A DNA stretch of 64,000 nt, taken from NCBI GenBank assembly GCA_037445895.1, contig JBBIJO010000007.1:1-64000 (forward strand), read 5' to 3'. Both the position numbers and the translations under genes were made by a program. The DNA comes from JBBIJO01 sp037445895 (lineage in GTDB: Bacteria; Bacteroidota; Ignavibacteria; Kapaibacteriales; UBA2268). The notes beneath the pieces are model-generated. The model searched no databases and was not told where the DNA came from. It saw nothing but the letters and a program-made list of their open reading frames with translations. Positions 16,141 through 24,763 of the stretch are shown in pieces. Each line of letters opens with the position of its first letter. Position 1 is the stretch's first letter.

Positions 16141-16888
16141 CGGCGGGGATTTCGGGAAGCAATTGATGATAGAACAAAAACAAAAGTGTAGATTTTAAAG
16201 ATTCTTCTAATTCATCTTTCCACCGCCAAAAGATTGTGCCATTACGCGTAATTCCTCTCGGAGCCGAAGATAACGTCTCGGAAATACTTTCTTCCGGCGG
16301 CAAATCCGAAGCAGTCAACGAATTGACTATTTCTATTATGTTTTGTGGATACTCCTCAGCCCGACAAACCCAAAAGCCCAATGGCAAAGGCTCCTCGATT
16401 AAATCATACCATTCCTCGCTGACATCGAGCGAAGGTTCTTCGCTTTGGCTGCGACCCCATAATACTTCCCCATCATATCCTGAAAGTATATTACCGTCCG
16501 TTGTTTTCACATTTTGTAATTCTAAATCTACTCCAAATTTTTCGGAAAGTAATAACTTTGCAATAATCATTGGAAAATCCCGCGGAGAAGACGAACACAA
16601 CAAACGAATCGAATTCAACCCTTTTTTAAAATGGATAGAAGCAAGCCCAGTGTAGTCTTGGGAAAAAATCGCTGGACCCGGAACAATTCTGAAATCCGCA
16701 ATCTTGACGCCCATACCATACCCTAATGGTGAAATAAAAGCGGAATCAACGAGATTGCGTAGCAACAAATCGATACACTTACTTTCCTGGACTTGGTAAT
16801 ATTTTATATTATGTTGGGAACAATATGAATTGCACGATTGAAATAGTCTCGAATATAATTCAACATCTGGGAAAGCAAGACGTATCAT
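16118..16888 (-). CDS. MqnA/MqnD-like periplasmic-binding-fold protein (menaquinone, futalosine pathway)
   Basis: The 256-residue protein has the order of elements seen in chorismate dehydratase MqnA: LLLRNLVDSAFISPLGYG, then PGPAIFSQDYTGLASIHF, then DGEVLWGRSQSEEPSLDV, then EEWYDLIEEPLPLGFWV. These correspond to the GDxD..P, GPV.S, IGD.A and EEW..L..LPF blocks. It is quite diverged, so function is tentative. If right, it makes the first committed intermediate of futalosine-route menaquinone. Its ATG overlaps the murD stop (ATGA), so the two are translationally coupled even though their pathways only share an isoprenoid/envelope link. Confidence 0.55.
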   Translation of the reverse strand: MIRLAFPDVELYSRLFQSCNSYCSQHNIKYYQVQESKCIDLLLRNLVDSAFISPLGYGMGVKIADFRIVPGPAIFSQDYTGLASIHFKKGLNSIRLLCSSSPRDFPMIIAKLLLSEKFGVDLELQNVKTTDGNILSGYDGEVLWGRSQSEEPSLDVSEEWYDLIEEPLPLGFWVCRAEEYPQNIIEIVNSLTASDLPPEESISETLSSAPRGITRNGTIFWRWKDELEESLKSTLLFLFYHQLLPEIPAVKVLGRD

Positions 16889-18228
16889 TTTAAACTCATT
16901 ACAATTTGCTTAAAAGTTTCTCCGCGATGCTCGAAATTTAAGAACATATCGAACGATTTACAAGCAGGTGAAAAAAGAATAACATTATTGGGTTCGGCGA
17001 TTTCCTTTGCTCTTCGAACTGCATCTTCGAGGGTGTTTTCGATATAACAGCGTTTTCGCATACAAAAATGCGAAAAAATATTTCCTTTTTCTTCGCCAAT
17101 GACTATTATTGCCTCGACGTTAGACTCGACAACGTTATCCAAAAAAGTGTAATCGTTCGATTCACCACGTCCCCCAGCAATCCAAATTATCGGACGATTG
17201 TAGCTCGACAAAGCGTAATAAGCGGAATCGACATTGGTAGCTTTCGAATCGTTGATGTAATCGACACCATCGAGATTTCGCACCCACTCCAATCGATGTT
17301 CAACACCCTGGAAAGTCATTAGTGAATCGCGTATGTTTTCGTTGCGGACTTCGAACGCTCGAACTGCAACAATTGCAGCAAGAGAGTTATAAAGGTTATG
17401 CACCCCTGGAATATTGATTTCCTTGACACTCATAATTACCTCCTCGTTATTATGTTTTGGAAATCGCAAAACAATTTCGTCGCCGCGAACATAAGCCCCA
17501 AACTCAACAGGGCTTAATCCGAAAAGAGCGACTTTCCCCCGAGCTTGCGATTTCGCTAAAAAAGTCTCCTTATCGTCAACATTCAAAATTAATAAATCTT
17601 CTTCATTTTGATTCTCGAAAATTCTAAATTTTGCAGAACGATAATTTTCGTAACTTCCGTGGTATACAATATGGTCGGGTGTTATATTCAATATGGATGC
17701 AACCTTCGCTCGAAATTCAATAATGTGCATTAACTGATAACTACTAATTTCCGCAACAATAATTGCATCCGATTCAATATTATCGACCAAAGATGCCAAA
17801 GGAACACCGATATTACCGGCAGAAACGGCTTTCAATCCTGAATTTCGCAGAACATAGGTTACCAACGCAGTTGTTGTTGTTTTGCCATTGGTTCCCGTTA
17901 TTGCAACAATAGGATTCGATAGAAAACGGTAAGCAAATTCAATTTCGCTAATAATTGGGATACTAAGTGTATCTGCTCGGGTTAAGATAGGAGAAGACGG
18001 AGGCACTCCCGGCGAGACAACAACCAAATCGAACTCAGCCAGATTCGAAACATCGTTTGTTCCGAACTCATATTCAATAGAATTGTCTTTAAAAATTTGG
18101 ACAGCGGGCAAAAACTTTTCCTCCGGCAAAATCTCGGAAACAAACACTCTTTCGAATCCCTTTCGCGCTGCAAGCAAACCCGCAGCCACTCCACTTTTAC
18201 CAGCTCCTACAATTATTACTTTACTCAT
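16885..18228 (-). CDS. murD: UDP-N-acetylmuramoylalanine--D-glutamate ligase
   Basis: The 447-residue enzyme adds D-Glu to UDP-MurNAc-Ala in peptidoglycan synthesis. It has an N-terminal Rossmann-like domain (KVIIVGAGKSGVAAGLLAAR), the ATP-binding loop ITGTNGKTTTTALV near residue 110, AGNIGVPL, and the C-terminal domain with GVEHRLEW, YINDSKATNVDS and WIAGGRGES. This is the MurD signature rather than MurC, E or F. No other dcw-cluster genes are adjacent, which is unusual for murD. It lies downstream of dnaJ with 180 bases between, and overlaps the mqnA-like gene. Confidence 0.95.
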   Translation of the reverse strand: MSKVIIVGAGKSGVAAGLLAARKGFERVFVSEILPEEKFLPAVQIFKDNSIEYEFGTNDVSNLAEFDLVVVSPGVPPSSPILTRADTLSIPIISEIEFAYRFLSNPIVAITGTNGKTTTTALVTYVLRNSGLKAVSAGNIGVPLASLVDNIESDAIIVAEISSYQLMHIIEFRAKVASILNITPDHIVYHGSYENYRSAKFRIFENQNEEDLLILNVDDKETFLAKSQARGKVALFGLSPVEFGAYVRGDEIVLRFPKHNNEEVIMSVKEINIPGVHNLYNSLAAIVAVRAFEVRNENIRDSLMTFQGVEHRLEWVRNLDGVDYINDSKATNVDSAYYALSSYNRPIIWIAGGRGESNDYTFLDNVVESNVEAIIVIGEEKGNIFSHFCMRKRCYIENTLEDAVRRAKEIAEPNNVILFSPACKSFDMFLNFEHRGETFKQIVMSLK

Positions 18229-18408
18229 TGATTTTCGGCAAAATCAGTTTGTTCAAAAATGCAAATTAACACAAGAAAGTATAACACTAAATGCAAAAAA
18301 CAATCTTACTTACATCTTCGGCCGTGTCATCGAAAAGATTATTGGGAAACTTCAATAAAGCTCCTCGTTTACAAATAAGTGTGAAATTTAATTTATTGGC
18401 TAAATTCC
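18229..18408 (-). other. dnaJ-murD gap with a short coding-like frame
   Basis: Directly after the dnaJ stop a minus-strand frame without a start codon runs to a TAG at 18287 and reads RGALLKFPNNLFDDTAEDVS near its end. The composition resembles local genes, so it may be a gene fragment. I do not recognise it. Confidence 0.25.
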
Positions 18409-19569
18409 TTACGAAAAAGCGTTCCGAACTTTCGAGAAAAAGTCTTTTGTTCGGGTCCCGCTATTCGACTTCGGTTGAATGTTTGCGCTGTTACGAAGCT
18501 CCTTCAAAATGTTTTTTTCTTCTGAACTAATAGAATTAGGGACATACACATCAACAACAACTATTTGGTCGCCTTTACCATAATGGTTTAAATGAGGCAT
18601 CCCTCTTTGGTGCAATCTAATTTGCGTTCCCGGTTGAGTTCCAGCTTCTATTTTGATGTTTTCCTTTCCGAAAAGCGTGGGAACCTCGACTTTCGTTCCC
18701 AAAACTGCGTCGGGAAAACTAATCAACAAATGATAATAGATATCGTCGCCGTGTCGTTCGAAATATTGGTGGTCTTTCTGTTCAATTATTACAATTAAAT
18801 CGCCCGGTTCTCCACCTCGCCGCCCTTGATTACCTTTGCCGCGAATCGAAAGATAATTCCCATCTTCGACACCCGCAGGGATATTCACCACAATTGTATC
18901 CTCGCCGTTTATCCTTCCTTCGCCGTGGCAAACAGGACACTTTTCGGCAACAATTTGCCCGCTTCCACCACAAGTCGAACAAGTTGCACTACTGACAAAT
19001 TGAACAAACATAGCACGACTAACCTGGCGAACTTCCCCACTACCCCCGCACGTAGGACAGGTTTTAACGCTGGAGCCACGTTTTGCTCCTTTTCCACCAC
19101 ACTCTTCGCAAACAATATATTTTTTTAATTTTATGGTTTTTTCAACCCCCGTAGAAATTTCTTCGAGAGTTAAAGGAAGTCGTATTTTCAAATCGGAACC
19201 TCGTTCTCCAAAGTTGCCACCTCTGGTTCGACGGCTAGAACTTCGGGTCCCAAAAAAGTCGTCGAAAATACTCCCACCGAAAATATCTCCAAAGGCAGAA
19301 AATATGTCATCTATCGAAGTATAGGTGTGGTAGTCGGTTCCCATTCTCAAACCATCGTGTCCATATTGGTCGTAGCGACGGCGTTTCTCGGAATCGCTTA
19401 ACACCTCGTATGCTTCGGCTGCTTCCTTAAACTTTTCCTCTGCTTCTTTATTGTTTGGATTCCTATCGGGATGGTATTTCATAGCAAGCTTTCGATACGC
19501 AGATTTGATTTCCTCGACCGAAGCATTTTTCGAAACCCCCAAAATTTCGTAATAATCTCGTTTCGACAT
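18409..19569 (-). CDS. dnaJ: Chaperone protein DnaJ
   Basis: The 386-residue protein has the complete type I layout. A J domain with KYHPDRNPNN (HPD at 33-35) is followed by a G/F-rich stretch, then four CxxCxGxG zinc repeats at about 145-225 (CEECGGKG, CPTCGGSG, CSTCGGSG, CPVCHGEG), then the beta-barrel substrate domains (GDLIVIIEQKDHQYFERHGD). It presents unfolded proteins to DnaK. It begins 22 bases after grpE, and dnaK itself is not in the window. Confidence 0.97.
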   Translation of the reverse strand: MSKRDYYEILGVSKNASVEEIKSAYRKLAMKYHPDRNPNNKEAEEKFKEAAEAYEVLSDSEKRRRYDQYGHDGLRMGTDYHTYTSIDDIFSAFGDIFGGSIFDDFFGTRSSSRRTRGGNFGERGSDLKIRLPLTLEEISTGVEKTIKLKKYIVCEECGGKGAKRGSSVKTCPTCGGSGEVRQVSRAMFVQFVSSATCSTCGGSGQIVAEKCPVCHGEGRINGEDTIVVNIPAGVEDGNYLSIRGKGNQGRRGGEPGDLIVIIEQKDHQYFERHGDDIYYHLLISFPDAVLGTKVEVPTLFGKENIKIEAGTQPGTQIRLHQRGMPHLNHYGKGDQIVVVDVYVPNSISSEEKNILKELRNSANIQPKSNSGTRTKDFFSKVRNAFS

Positions 19570-19591
19570 ATTTCACCCATTTACTCTAATA

Positions 19592-20314
19592 TTATACATC
19601 TTTTGTCTCGTCGCTGTTTTCGGGCAAACCGGACGACGTTACAACCTTCGTGTGGCGGATAACTTTATCAAAAAATTTATATCCTTTCTGTAATTCCTGA
19701 ACGACATAACCTTCGGGTATCTCGGACGGAATATTCATCAAAGCCTCGTGAAATTCGAAATCGAATGGTTTGCCAACTGGACTCTCAATTTCGGAAACAC
19801 CCGATTGTTCAAAGAGCTTCTTCGCCTTTTGAAAAATCATTTCGACCCCAGTGGCAAGCGAATCGAAATCGGGAGACTGTTTCGCAGCAACCACTGCATT
19901 TTCCAAATCATCAAGAACAGGAAGCAAATTTTGCAACAACTTTTCGTTGCCGTAAAGCAGCAAATCGTCTTTTTCTTTTTGTGTCCTTCGGCGGAAATTT
20001 TCGAACTCTGCCGCTTTTCTTAGTAATTGGTCGTAAAGCTCATTCTTCTCACTTTCAATAAGTTCGACTTTCGCCCGAAGTTCATCAATTTCTTTCTTTA
20101 AACTTTCAATTTCAACATTTTCAATTGCTGTTTCTTGTTGTAAAGTCTCGATTTTAGAATCTTTTTCTTCTACTTGTTGCATTTCCTGCCGTGTATCTTC
20201 GGGGACCGAAGTTGGAATAGTCTTGCCCCCCTCATTTCGAACATAGGTATTATAGAGGTCTTTTGCCTTGTTCATCGTTTGCCGTAATGGCTTTTTCGGG
20301 TTACCATCCTCCAT
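19592..20314 (-). CDS. grpE: Nucleotide exchange factor GrpE
   Basis: The 240-residue protein has a long N-terminal coiled coil (about 50-135), the conserved LLRKAAEFENFRRRTQKEKD, and the C-terminal beta domain (PVGKPFDFEFHEALM, then VVQELQKGYKFFDKVIRHTK). It releases ADP from DnaK. AGAGGA eight or so bases upstream supports the ATG at 20314. It forms an operon with dnaJ. The N-terminal extension of about 45 polar residues is longer than usual. No CIRCE inverted repeat was seen upstream, and no hrcA is present. Confidence 0.96.
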   Translation of the reverse strand: MEDGNPKKPLRQTMNKAKDLYNTYVRNEGGKTIPTSVPEDTRQEMQQVEEKDSKIETLQQETAIENVEIESLKKEIDELRAKVELIESEKNELYDQLLRKAAEFENFRRRTQKEKDDLLLYGNEKLLQNLLPVLDDLENAVVAAKQSPDFDSLATGVEMIFQKAKKLFEQSGVSEIESPVGKPFDFEFHEALMNIPSEIPEGYVVQELQKGYKFFDKVIRHTKVVTSSGLPENSDETKDV

Positions 20315-20842
20315 ATTCTATCCTCTTTACAATAACAAGTTAAATAATAAATAATAGTAGACGAAAAATCATATTTTTTGTTATTTGGAGGAAATTTAAA
20401 GAAAATGTCATTTTGCAAAATATTGTAAATAAAAGCACCCAATAGAAAAACAAAGATTGCTACGAGTTTATAATTGCATTTTGACTTGGCTTCGAAAGCC
20501 TTCATTATAGAATCTTGTATGGCACTGCAAGAATATTAACATTGGCAATTCCGAAGTCGTTGGTCGCTTCTTAAAGAATTTAGGAATAATCGGTGGTTTG
20601 GGATATTTGTATTATTTCGAGGCTGGCGAAATTTCTATCGACCAAAAGAAACTAAGTCGCTAAAATTATTTCGATAGCAGCAAAGGCTAACTGCCGAGAT
20701 AATTTATTTCGAGTCTTTTCGGAAGTTCAATAGCCGAATATTGGACGTGTGTGATTTTTACATTATCCAATTTTTTACCAATTCAAATACATATTTATAA
20801 ATATCGTCTTGTTATAATTAAAATTTAATCTATTAAGTATCT
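20315..20842. other. Divergent grpE-secA intergenic region
   Basis: Both genes are transcribed away from this 528-base gap, so it should hold two promoters. A TATAAT lies at 20813-20818, 25 bases before the secA start, but no matching -35 is evident. The middle contains a decayed gene end (20511-20663). A 77-codon minus-strand frame across the grpE start is not supported. Confidence 0.5.
20511..20663 (+). pseudogene. C-terminal remnant of a DoxX-like membrane protein
   Basis: An open frame without a start codon reads NSEVVGRFLKNLGIIGGLGY, then LYYFEAGEISIDQKKLSR and a stop. The FLKNL.IIGGL..L....AG..S.D pattern matches the last helix and tail of DoxX/quinol-oxidase-type proteins as I know them. 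The upstream three-quarters of such a gene is missing. The fragment is too short for certainty. Confidence 0.5.
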
Positions 20843-23800
20843 ATGTTTGGGATTTTAAGGAAGTTTATTAAGACGAAACACGAAAAGGATGTCGAAAGTA
20901 TAAAGCCATTAGTCGAAAGAATTAATCAATATTTTGAACAATTCAACTCGCTATCCGACGATGAATTGAGAAGCAAGACAGAAGAATTCCGAACCATTGT
21001 TCAACAACAGAAACAAGATTTAGAAGACAAAAAGCAAGAACTTGCAGATAAGCTTAAAAACGAAGCTCTTTCTGCCGACGAGATTGCCGATATACGAGAA
21101 CAAATAAAGAAACTCGACCAAGAAATATTCGAAGTAGTCCAAGAAACCCTCGACGAAATACTCCCCGAAGCTTACGCAGTTGTCAAGCAAGCCTGCCAAA
21201 GATTGAAAGATGGGGGCTTTGCCTATACTTATACTGGACAACATTATGTTTGGGATATGGTTCCATTCGATGTTCAACTGATGGGAGCGATAGTGCTCCA
21301 CCAAGGTAAAATTGCCGAGATGGCGACGGGCGAAGGCAAAACTCTTGTTGCAGTTATGCCATTATATTTGAACTCTTTGGCAGGGAAAGGTTGCCATCTT
21401 GTTACAGTTAACGATTATCTTGCCCGACGCGATGCCGAATGGATGAAACCGGTTTACGATTTCCTTGGAGTTACCGTTGGTATAATCCAATCGAATATGG
21501 ATACCGAACAAAGGAAGCAAGCATATAATTGCGATATTACTTATGGAACTAACAATGAATTTGGGTTCGATTATCTTCGCGATAATATGGTCATCGATGC
21601 CAACGATATTGTTCAACGTGGTCATTGGTATGCGATTGTTGACGAAGTCGATTCCGTTTTGATTGATGAAGCACGTACTCCTTTGATTATTTCTGGTCCG
21701 GTTGAACACACAACTGACCATATTTTCCAAGATATGGAGCCTCGTGTTCGGAGATTAGTCGAAGCACAAAACAAATTGGTCAATCAAATTGTTTCGGAAT
21801 GCTCGAAATGTCTTGAATCTGGAAGCAAGGAAGACCGCGAACGAGCAGGGATGCTTCTTCTTCGCTCTTATCGTGGGTTACCAAAGCAAAAGAGGCTTTC
21901 GAAACTATTGCAGGAGCCAGAAAACTTAAAACTAATGAAAGAAACTGAACTGCTTTATCTTCGGGACCAAGGACAAAAAATGCACGAAATAGACGACGAG
22001 TTGTATTATACAATTGACGAGAAAAACCACAACGTTGACATAACTGAAAAGGGGCGTCAATTGTTATGTACCGCACAAGAGGATCCAAATACATTCGTTA
22101 TTCCCGATATTGCAACACAATTAAGCGCACTCGAAGGCGACACGAATTTAACCGCCGAGGAGAAGCAGAAGAAAAAAGACGAAATGTATCTTCATTATTC
22201 AGAAAGAAGCGAACGTATCCACGCTATTCATCAGCTTCTTGTTGCGTTTTCATTGTACGAAAAGGATGTTGAATATGTGGTTCAAGATGGCAAAGTCCTG
22301 ATAGTCGATGAGTTCACCGGCAGAATCCTCGAAGGTCGCCGCTATTCCGAGGGCTTGCACCAAGCCATAGAAGCAAAGGAACATGTTCGAGTAGAGCGCG
22401 ACACCCAAACGTTTGCTACTATCACATTACAAAATTACTTTAGGCTATATAAAAAACTTGCGGGAATGACAGGTACAGCCGAAACCGAAGCGGCTGAATT
22501 CGAAAAAATATACAACCTCGAAGTTGTAGTTATCCCAACCAACAAACCCGTAATTCGAACCGATTTGGATGATTTGATTTATAAAACCAAACGGGAGAAA
22601 TACAATGCTATTATTCAAGCAATAGAGGAAGAACTCAAGAAAAACAGGGCAATACTTGTTGGAACGACGAGTGTCGAAGTTTCGGAATTATTGAGCAAGA
22701 TGCTGCGTCGCCAAGGAATTCCACACAATGTATTGAATGCAAAGCAGCATCAACGCGAAGCGGAAATCATTGCCCAAGCCGGAAAAAAAGGTACTGTAAC
22801 AATTGCCACAAATATGGCGGGGCGTGGAACAGATATAAAAATCGATTTCGAGGTCCGCAAAAATGGTGGTTTGGCAATTATCGGTTCGGAACGGCATGAA
22901 GCCCGGCGAATTGACCGCCAGCTTCGTGGACGATCGGGGAGGCAAGGCGACCCCGGTTCTTCTCAATTTTATATTTCGCTCGAAGACGACCTAATGAGAT
23001 TATTCGGTGGGGAACGAATTGCGGGAATTATGCAAAAGCTTAAAATTCCCGAAGGAGAGCCTATTCAACACTCAATGATAACCAAAAATGTTGAAAGGGC
23101 ACAAAAAAAGGTCGAAGAAAACAATTTTGGAATCCGTAAAAGATTGCTCGAATACGATAATGTTATGAATCAACAACGAGAAGTGATTTACACTCGGCGT
23201 CGCAATGCACTTTCGGGCGAAAGGCTACGGGGCGAAATCTTTGAATACATCGAAGATATGGCACACGAATGGTACGATGAGTTCCATCCCGATTTGAAAT
23301 TGGAACAATTGAAAATCGAGGTTCGAACCAACCTATTGTGTGAATTAATTTTAACAAAAGATGAGTTCGAAAAGTTAAGTAAGGACGAAGTCGTTCAAAA
23401 AATACTCGACTCGGCAAAGGAATTCTACGACCGCAAAGAGCAATTCCTTGGTTCCGAATTTATGTCGCGCCTTGAACGAATTGCAATGTTGCATATAATT
23501 GATGAAAAATGGCGAGAACATCTTCGCGAAATGGACGATTTAAAAGAAGGCATTCATTTACGTAGTTACGGTCAAAAAGACCCATTGCTTGAATACAAAG
23601 GCGAAGCATTCAATCTTTTCGTGGACCTAATTAGAAATATCAACAAAGAAGTTGTAAAATTTGTTTTCCGCTATTTCCCTCCAATTTTGGAAAAGGAAGT
23701 GAAAGTGCCGGGCCGCCAACGTATGATTTTGCCACAAATGAGAACAAAAGCAATGGATACATCGAGTATGCAATTTTCGCATGCATCATCCCTTCCTTCT

Positions 23801-23971
23801 TTTGTTGCTTCGCCATATTCACAACAAGGTGCCGAACGCCCCGAAGAATTCGAACCTGTTCAAACATATCGAAAAACACAAAAGGAAGTAGGACGTAACG
23901 ACCCCTGTCCATGTGGAAGTGGAAAGAAATATAAACACTGCCATGGGAAAAAAGTTGGGATTGCCAATTAA
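20843..23971 (+). CDS. secA: Protein translocase ATPase SecA
   Basis: A 1042-residue motor that drives preproteins through SecYEG. Visible elements are the Walker A region ATGEGKTLVAVMPLYLNSL near 160, NEFGFDYLRDNM, VDEVDSVLIDEARTPLIISG near 266, TNMAGRGTDIKI, RRIDRQLRGRSGRQGDPGSS and the helical scaffold. The C-terminus has the zinc motif CPCGSGKKYKHCH near 1020, which usually contacts SecB or ribosomes. The N-terminal third has an extra coiled segment (LEDKKQELADKLKNEALSAD) and an insertion near 310-360, as in other Bacteroidota SecAs. It is monocistronic or followed by the pseudouridine synthase 42 bases later. Confidence 0.98.
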   Translation: MFGILRKFIKTKHEKDVESIKPLVERINQYFEQFNSLSDDELRSKTEEFRTIVQQQKQDLEDKKQELADKLKNEALSADEIADIREQIKKLDQEIFEVVQETLDEILPEAYAVVKQACQRLKDGGFAYTYTGQHYVWDMVPFDVQLMGAIVLHQGKIAEMATGEGKTLVAVMPLYLNSLAGKGCHLVTVNDYLARRDAEWMKPVYDFLGVTVGIIQSNMDTEQRKQAYNCDITYGTNNEFGFDYLRDNMVIDANDIVQRGHWYAIVDEVDSVLIDEARTPLIISGPVEHTTDHIFQDMEPRVRRLVEAQNKLVNQIVSECSKCLESGSKEDRERAGMLLLRSYRGLPKQKRLSKLLQEPENLKLMKETELLYLRDQGQKMHEIDDELYYTIDEKNHNVDITEKGRQLLCTAQEDPNTFVIPDIATQLSALEGDTNLTAEEKQKKKDEMYLHYSERSERIHAIHQLLVAFSLYEKDVEYVVQDGKVLIVDEFTGRILEGRRYSEGLHQAIEAKEHVRVERDTQTFATITLQNYFRLYKKLAGMTGTAETEAAEFEKIYNLEVVVIPTNKPVIRTDLDDLIYKTKREKYNAIIQAIEEELKKNRAILVGTTSVEVSELLSKMLRRQGIPHNVLNAKQHQREAEIIAQAGKKGTVTIATNMAGRGTDIKIDFEVRKNGGLAIIGSERHEARRIDRQLRGRSGRQGDPGSSQFYISLEDDLMRLFGGERIAGIMQKLKIPEGEPIQHSMITKNVERAQKKVEENNFGIRKRLLEYDNVMNQQREVIYTRRRNALSGERLRGEIFEYIEDMAHEWYDEFHPDLKLEQLKIEVRTNLLCELILTKDEFEKLSKDEVVQKILDSAKEFYDRKEQFLGSEFMSRLERIAMLHIIDEKWREHLREMDDLKEGIHLRSYGQKDPLLEYKGEAFNLFVDLIRNINKEVVKFVFRYFPPILEKEVKVPGRQRMILPQMRTKAMDTSSMQFSHASSLPSFVASPYSQQGAERPEEFEPVQTYRKTQKEVGRNDPCPCGSGKKYKHCHGKKVGIAN

Positions 23972-24013
23972 ATATTTGTTTCCCAAAACAACATTGAAAG
24001 AAATATCTGCGAA

Positions 24014-24763
24014 ATGAAAAAACAAAGAGTTGAAAATGCATATTCGAAAGAAGTAATTAGGCTGAACAAACTAATTGCCGAATCGGGTTTGTCGTCGCGC
24101 CGGAAAGCCGACGAACTAATTAGTAGAGGTGTAGTCCGTGTGAATGGAAAAGTTGTAACACAGCTTGGAACAGTTGTTAATCTTTCGGACTTGGTTACTG
24201 TCGAAGGAAAATTGATTGGAATCCGTCCCCGATACGTTTATATTCTTCTAAATAAGCCAAAAGATACTATATCAACAACTCACGACGAAAAAAATCGCAA
24301 AACAGTAGTAGATTTAGTGAGGACAAGAACACGAGTATTTCCTGTAGGCCGTTTAGATAGAAACACCACAGGAGCCTTACTCTTAACAAACGATGGTGAA
24401 CTTGCGAACAGACTAATGCATCCTAAATACCAAATTCATCGAATCTATCGAGTCGGATTAGATGCTCCTTTAAAAATCGCAGATGCATCCAAGATTGCAA
24501 AAGGAGTTACAATCGAAGGAGTCTCGTTCAATCCTCTCGAAATATTAGTAGATTTTAAAGATGAAAGGTCGGTTACTGTCCTTTTAACCGAAGGCAAAAA
24601 TCACGAAATAAAAAAATTGTTCGAACATTTTGGATACGAAGTTAAAAAGTTAGATAGGAAAGCATTTGCTAATCTAACAACGAGTGGCTTGAAACGAGGC
24701 GAATGGAGACATCTTTCGAAGCAAGAAGTTCGAGAATTAAAAAACCTTGTTGGACTCCTATGA
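24014..24763 (+). CDS. RsuA/RluB/RluE/RluF-family pseudouridine synthase
   Basis: The 249-residue enzyme has an N-terminal S4 RNA-binding domain (VIRLNKLIAESGLSSRRKAD, ELISRGVVRVNGK) and a catalytic domain with the family motif FPVGRLDRNTTGALLLTNDG holding the catalytic Asp, then HEIKKLFEHFGYEVKKL. It converts a uridine of ribosomal RNA to pseudouridine; the RluB type, acting on 23S rRNA, is most likely, but the target base cannot be read from sequence. Its stop codon abuts the stop of the convergent T9SS gene with no base between. Confidence 0.92.
   Translation: MKKQRVENAYSKEVIRLNKLIAESGLSSRRKADELISRGVVRVNGKVVTQLGTVVNLSDLVTVEGKLIGIRPRYVYILLNKPKDTISTTHDEKNRKTVVDLVRTRTRVFPVGRLDRNTTGALLLTNDGELANRLMHPKYQIHRIYRVGLDAPLKIADASKIAKGVTIEGVSFNPLEILVDFKDERSVTVLLTEGKNHEIKKLFEHFGYEVKKLDRKAFANLTTSGLKRGEWRHLSKQEVRELKNLVGLL

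Noticed and set aside
20272..20505. 77-codon minus-strand frame with a hydrophobic stretch across the grpE start
   Set aside because: Overlaps grpE in another frame; composition is AT-driven and there is no good ribosome binding site.
20813..20818. TATAAT as a firm secA promoter
   Set aside because: No -35 element at the proper spacing; in this AT-rich sequence TATAAT alone is not evidence.
20315..20842. CIRCE-type heat-shock operator upstream of grpE
   Set aside because: No TTAGCACTC-N9-GAGTGCTAA pattern found on either strand.
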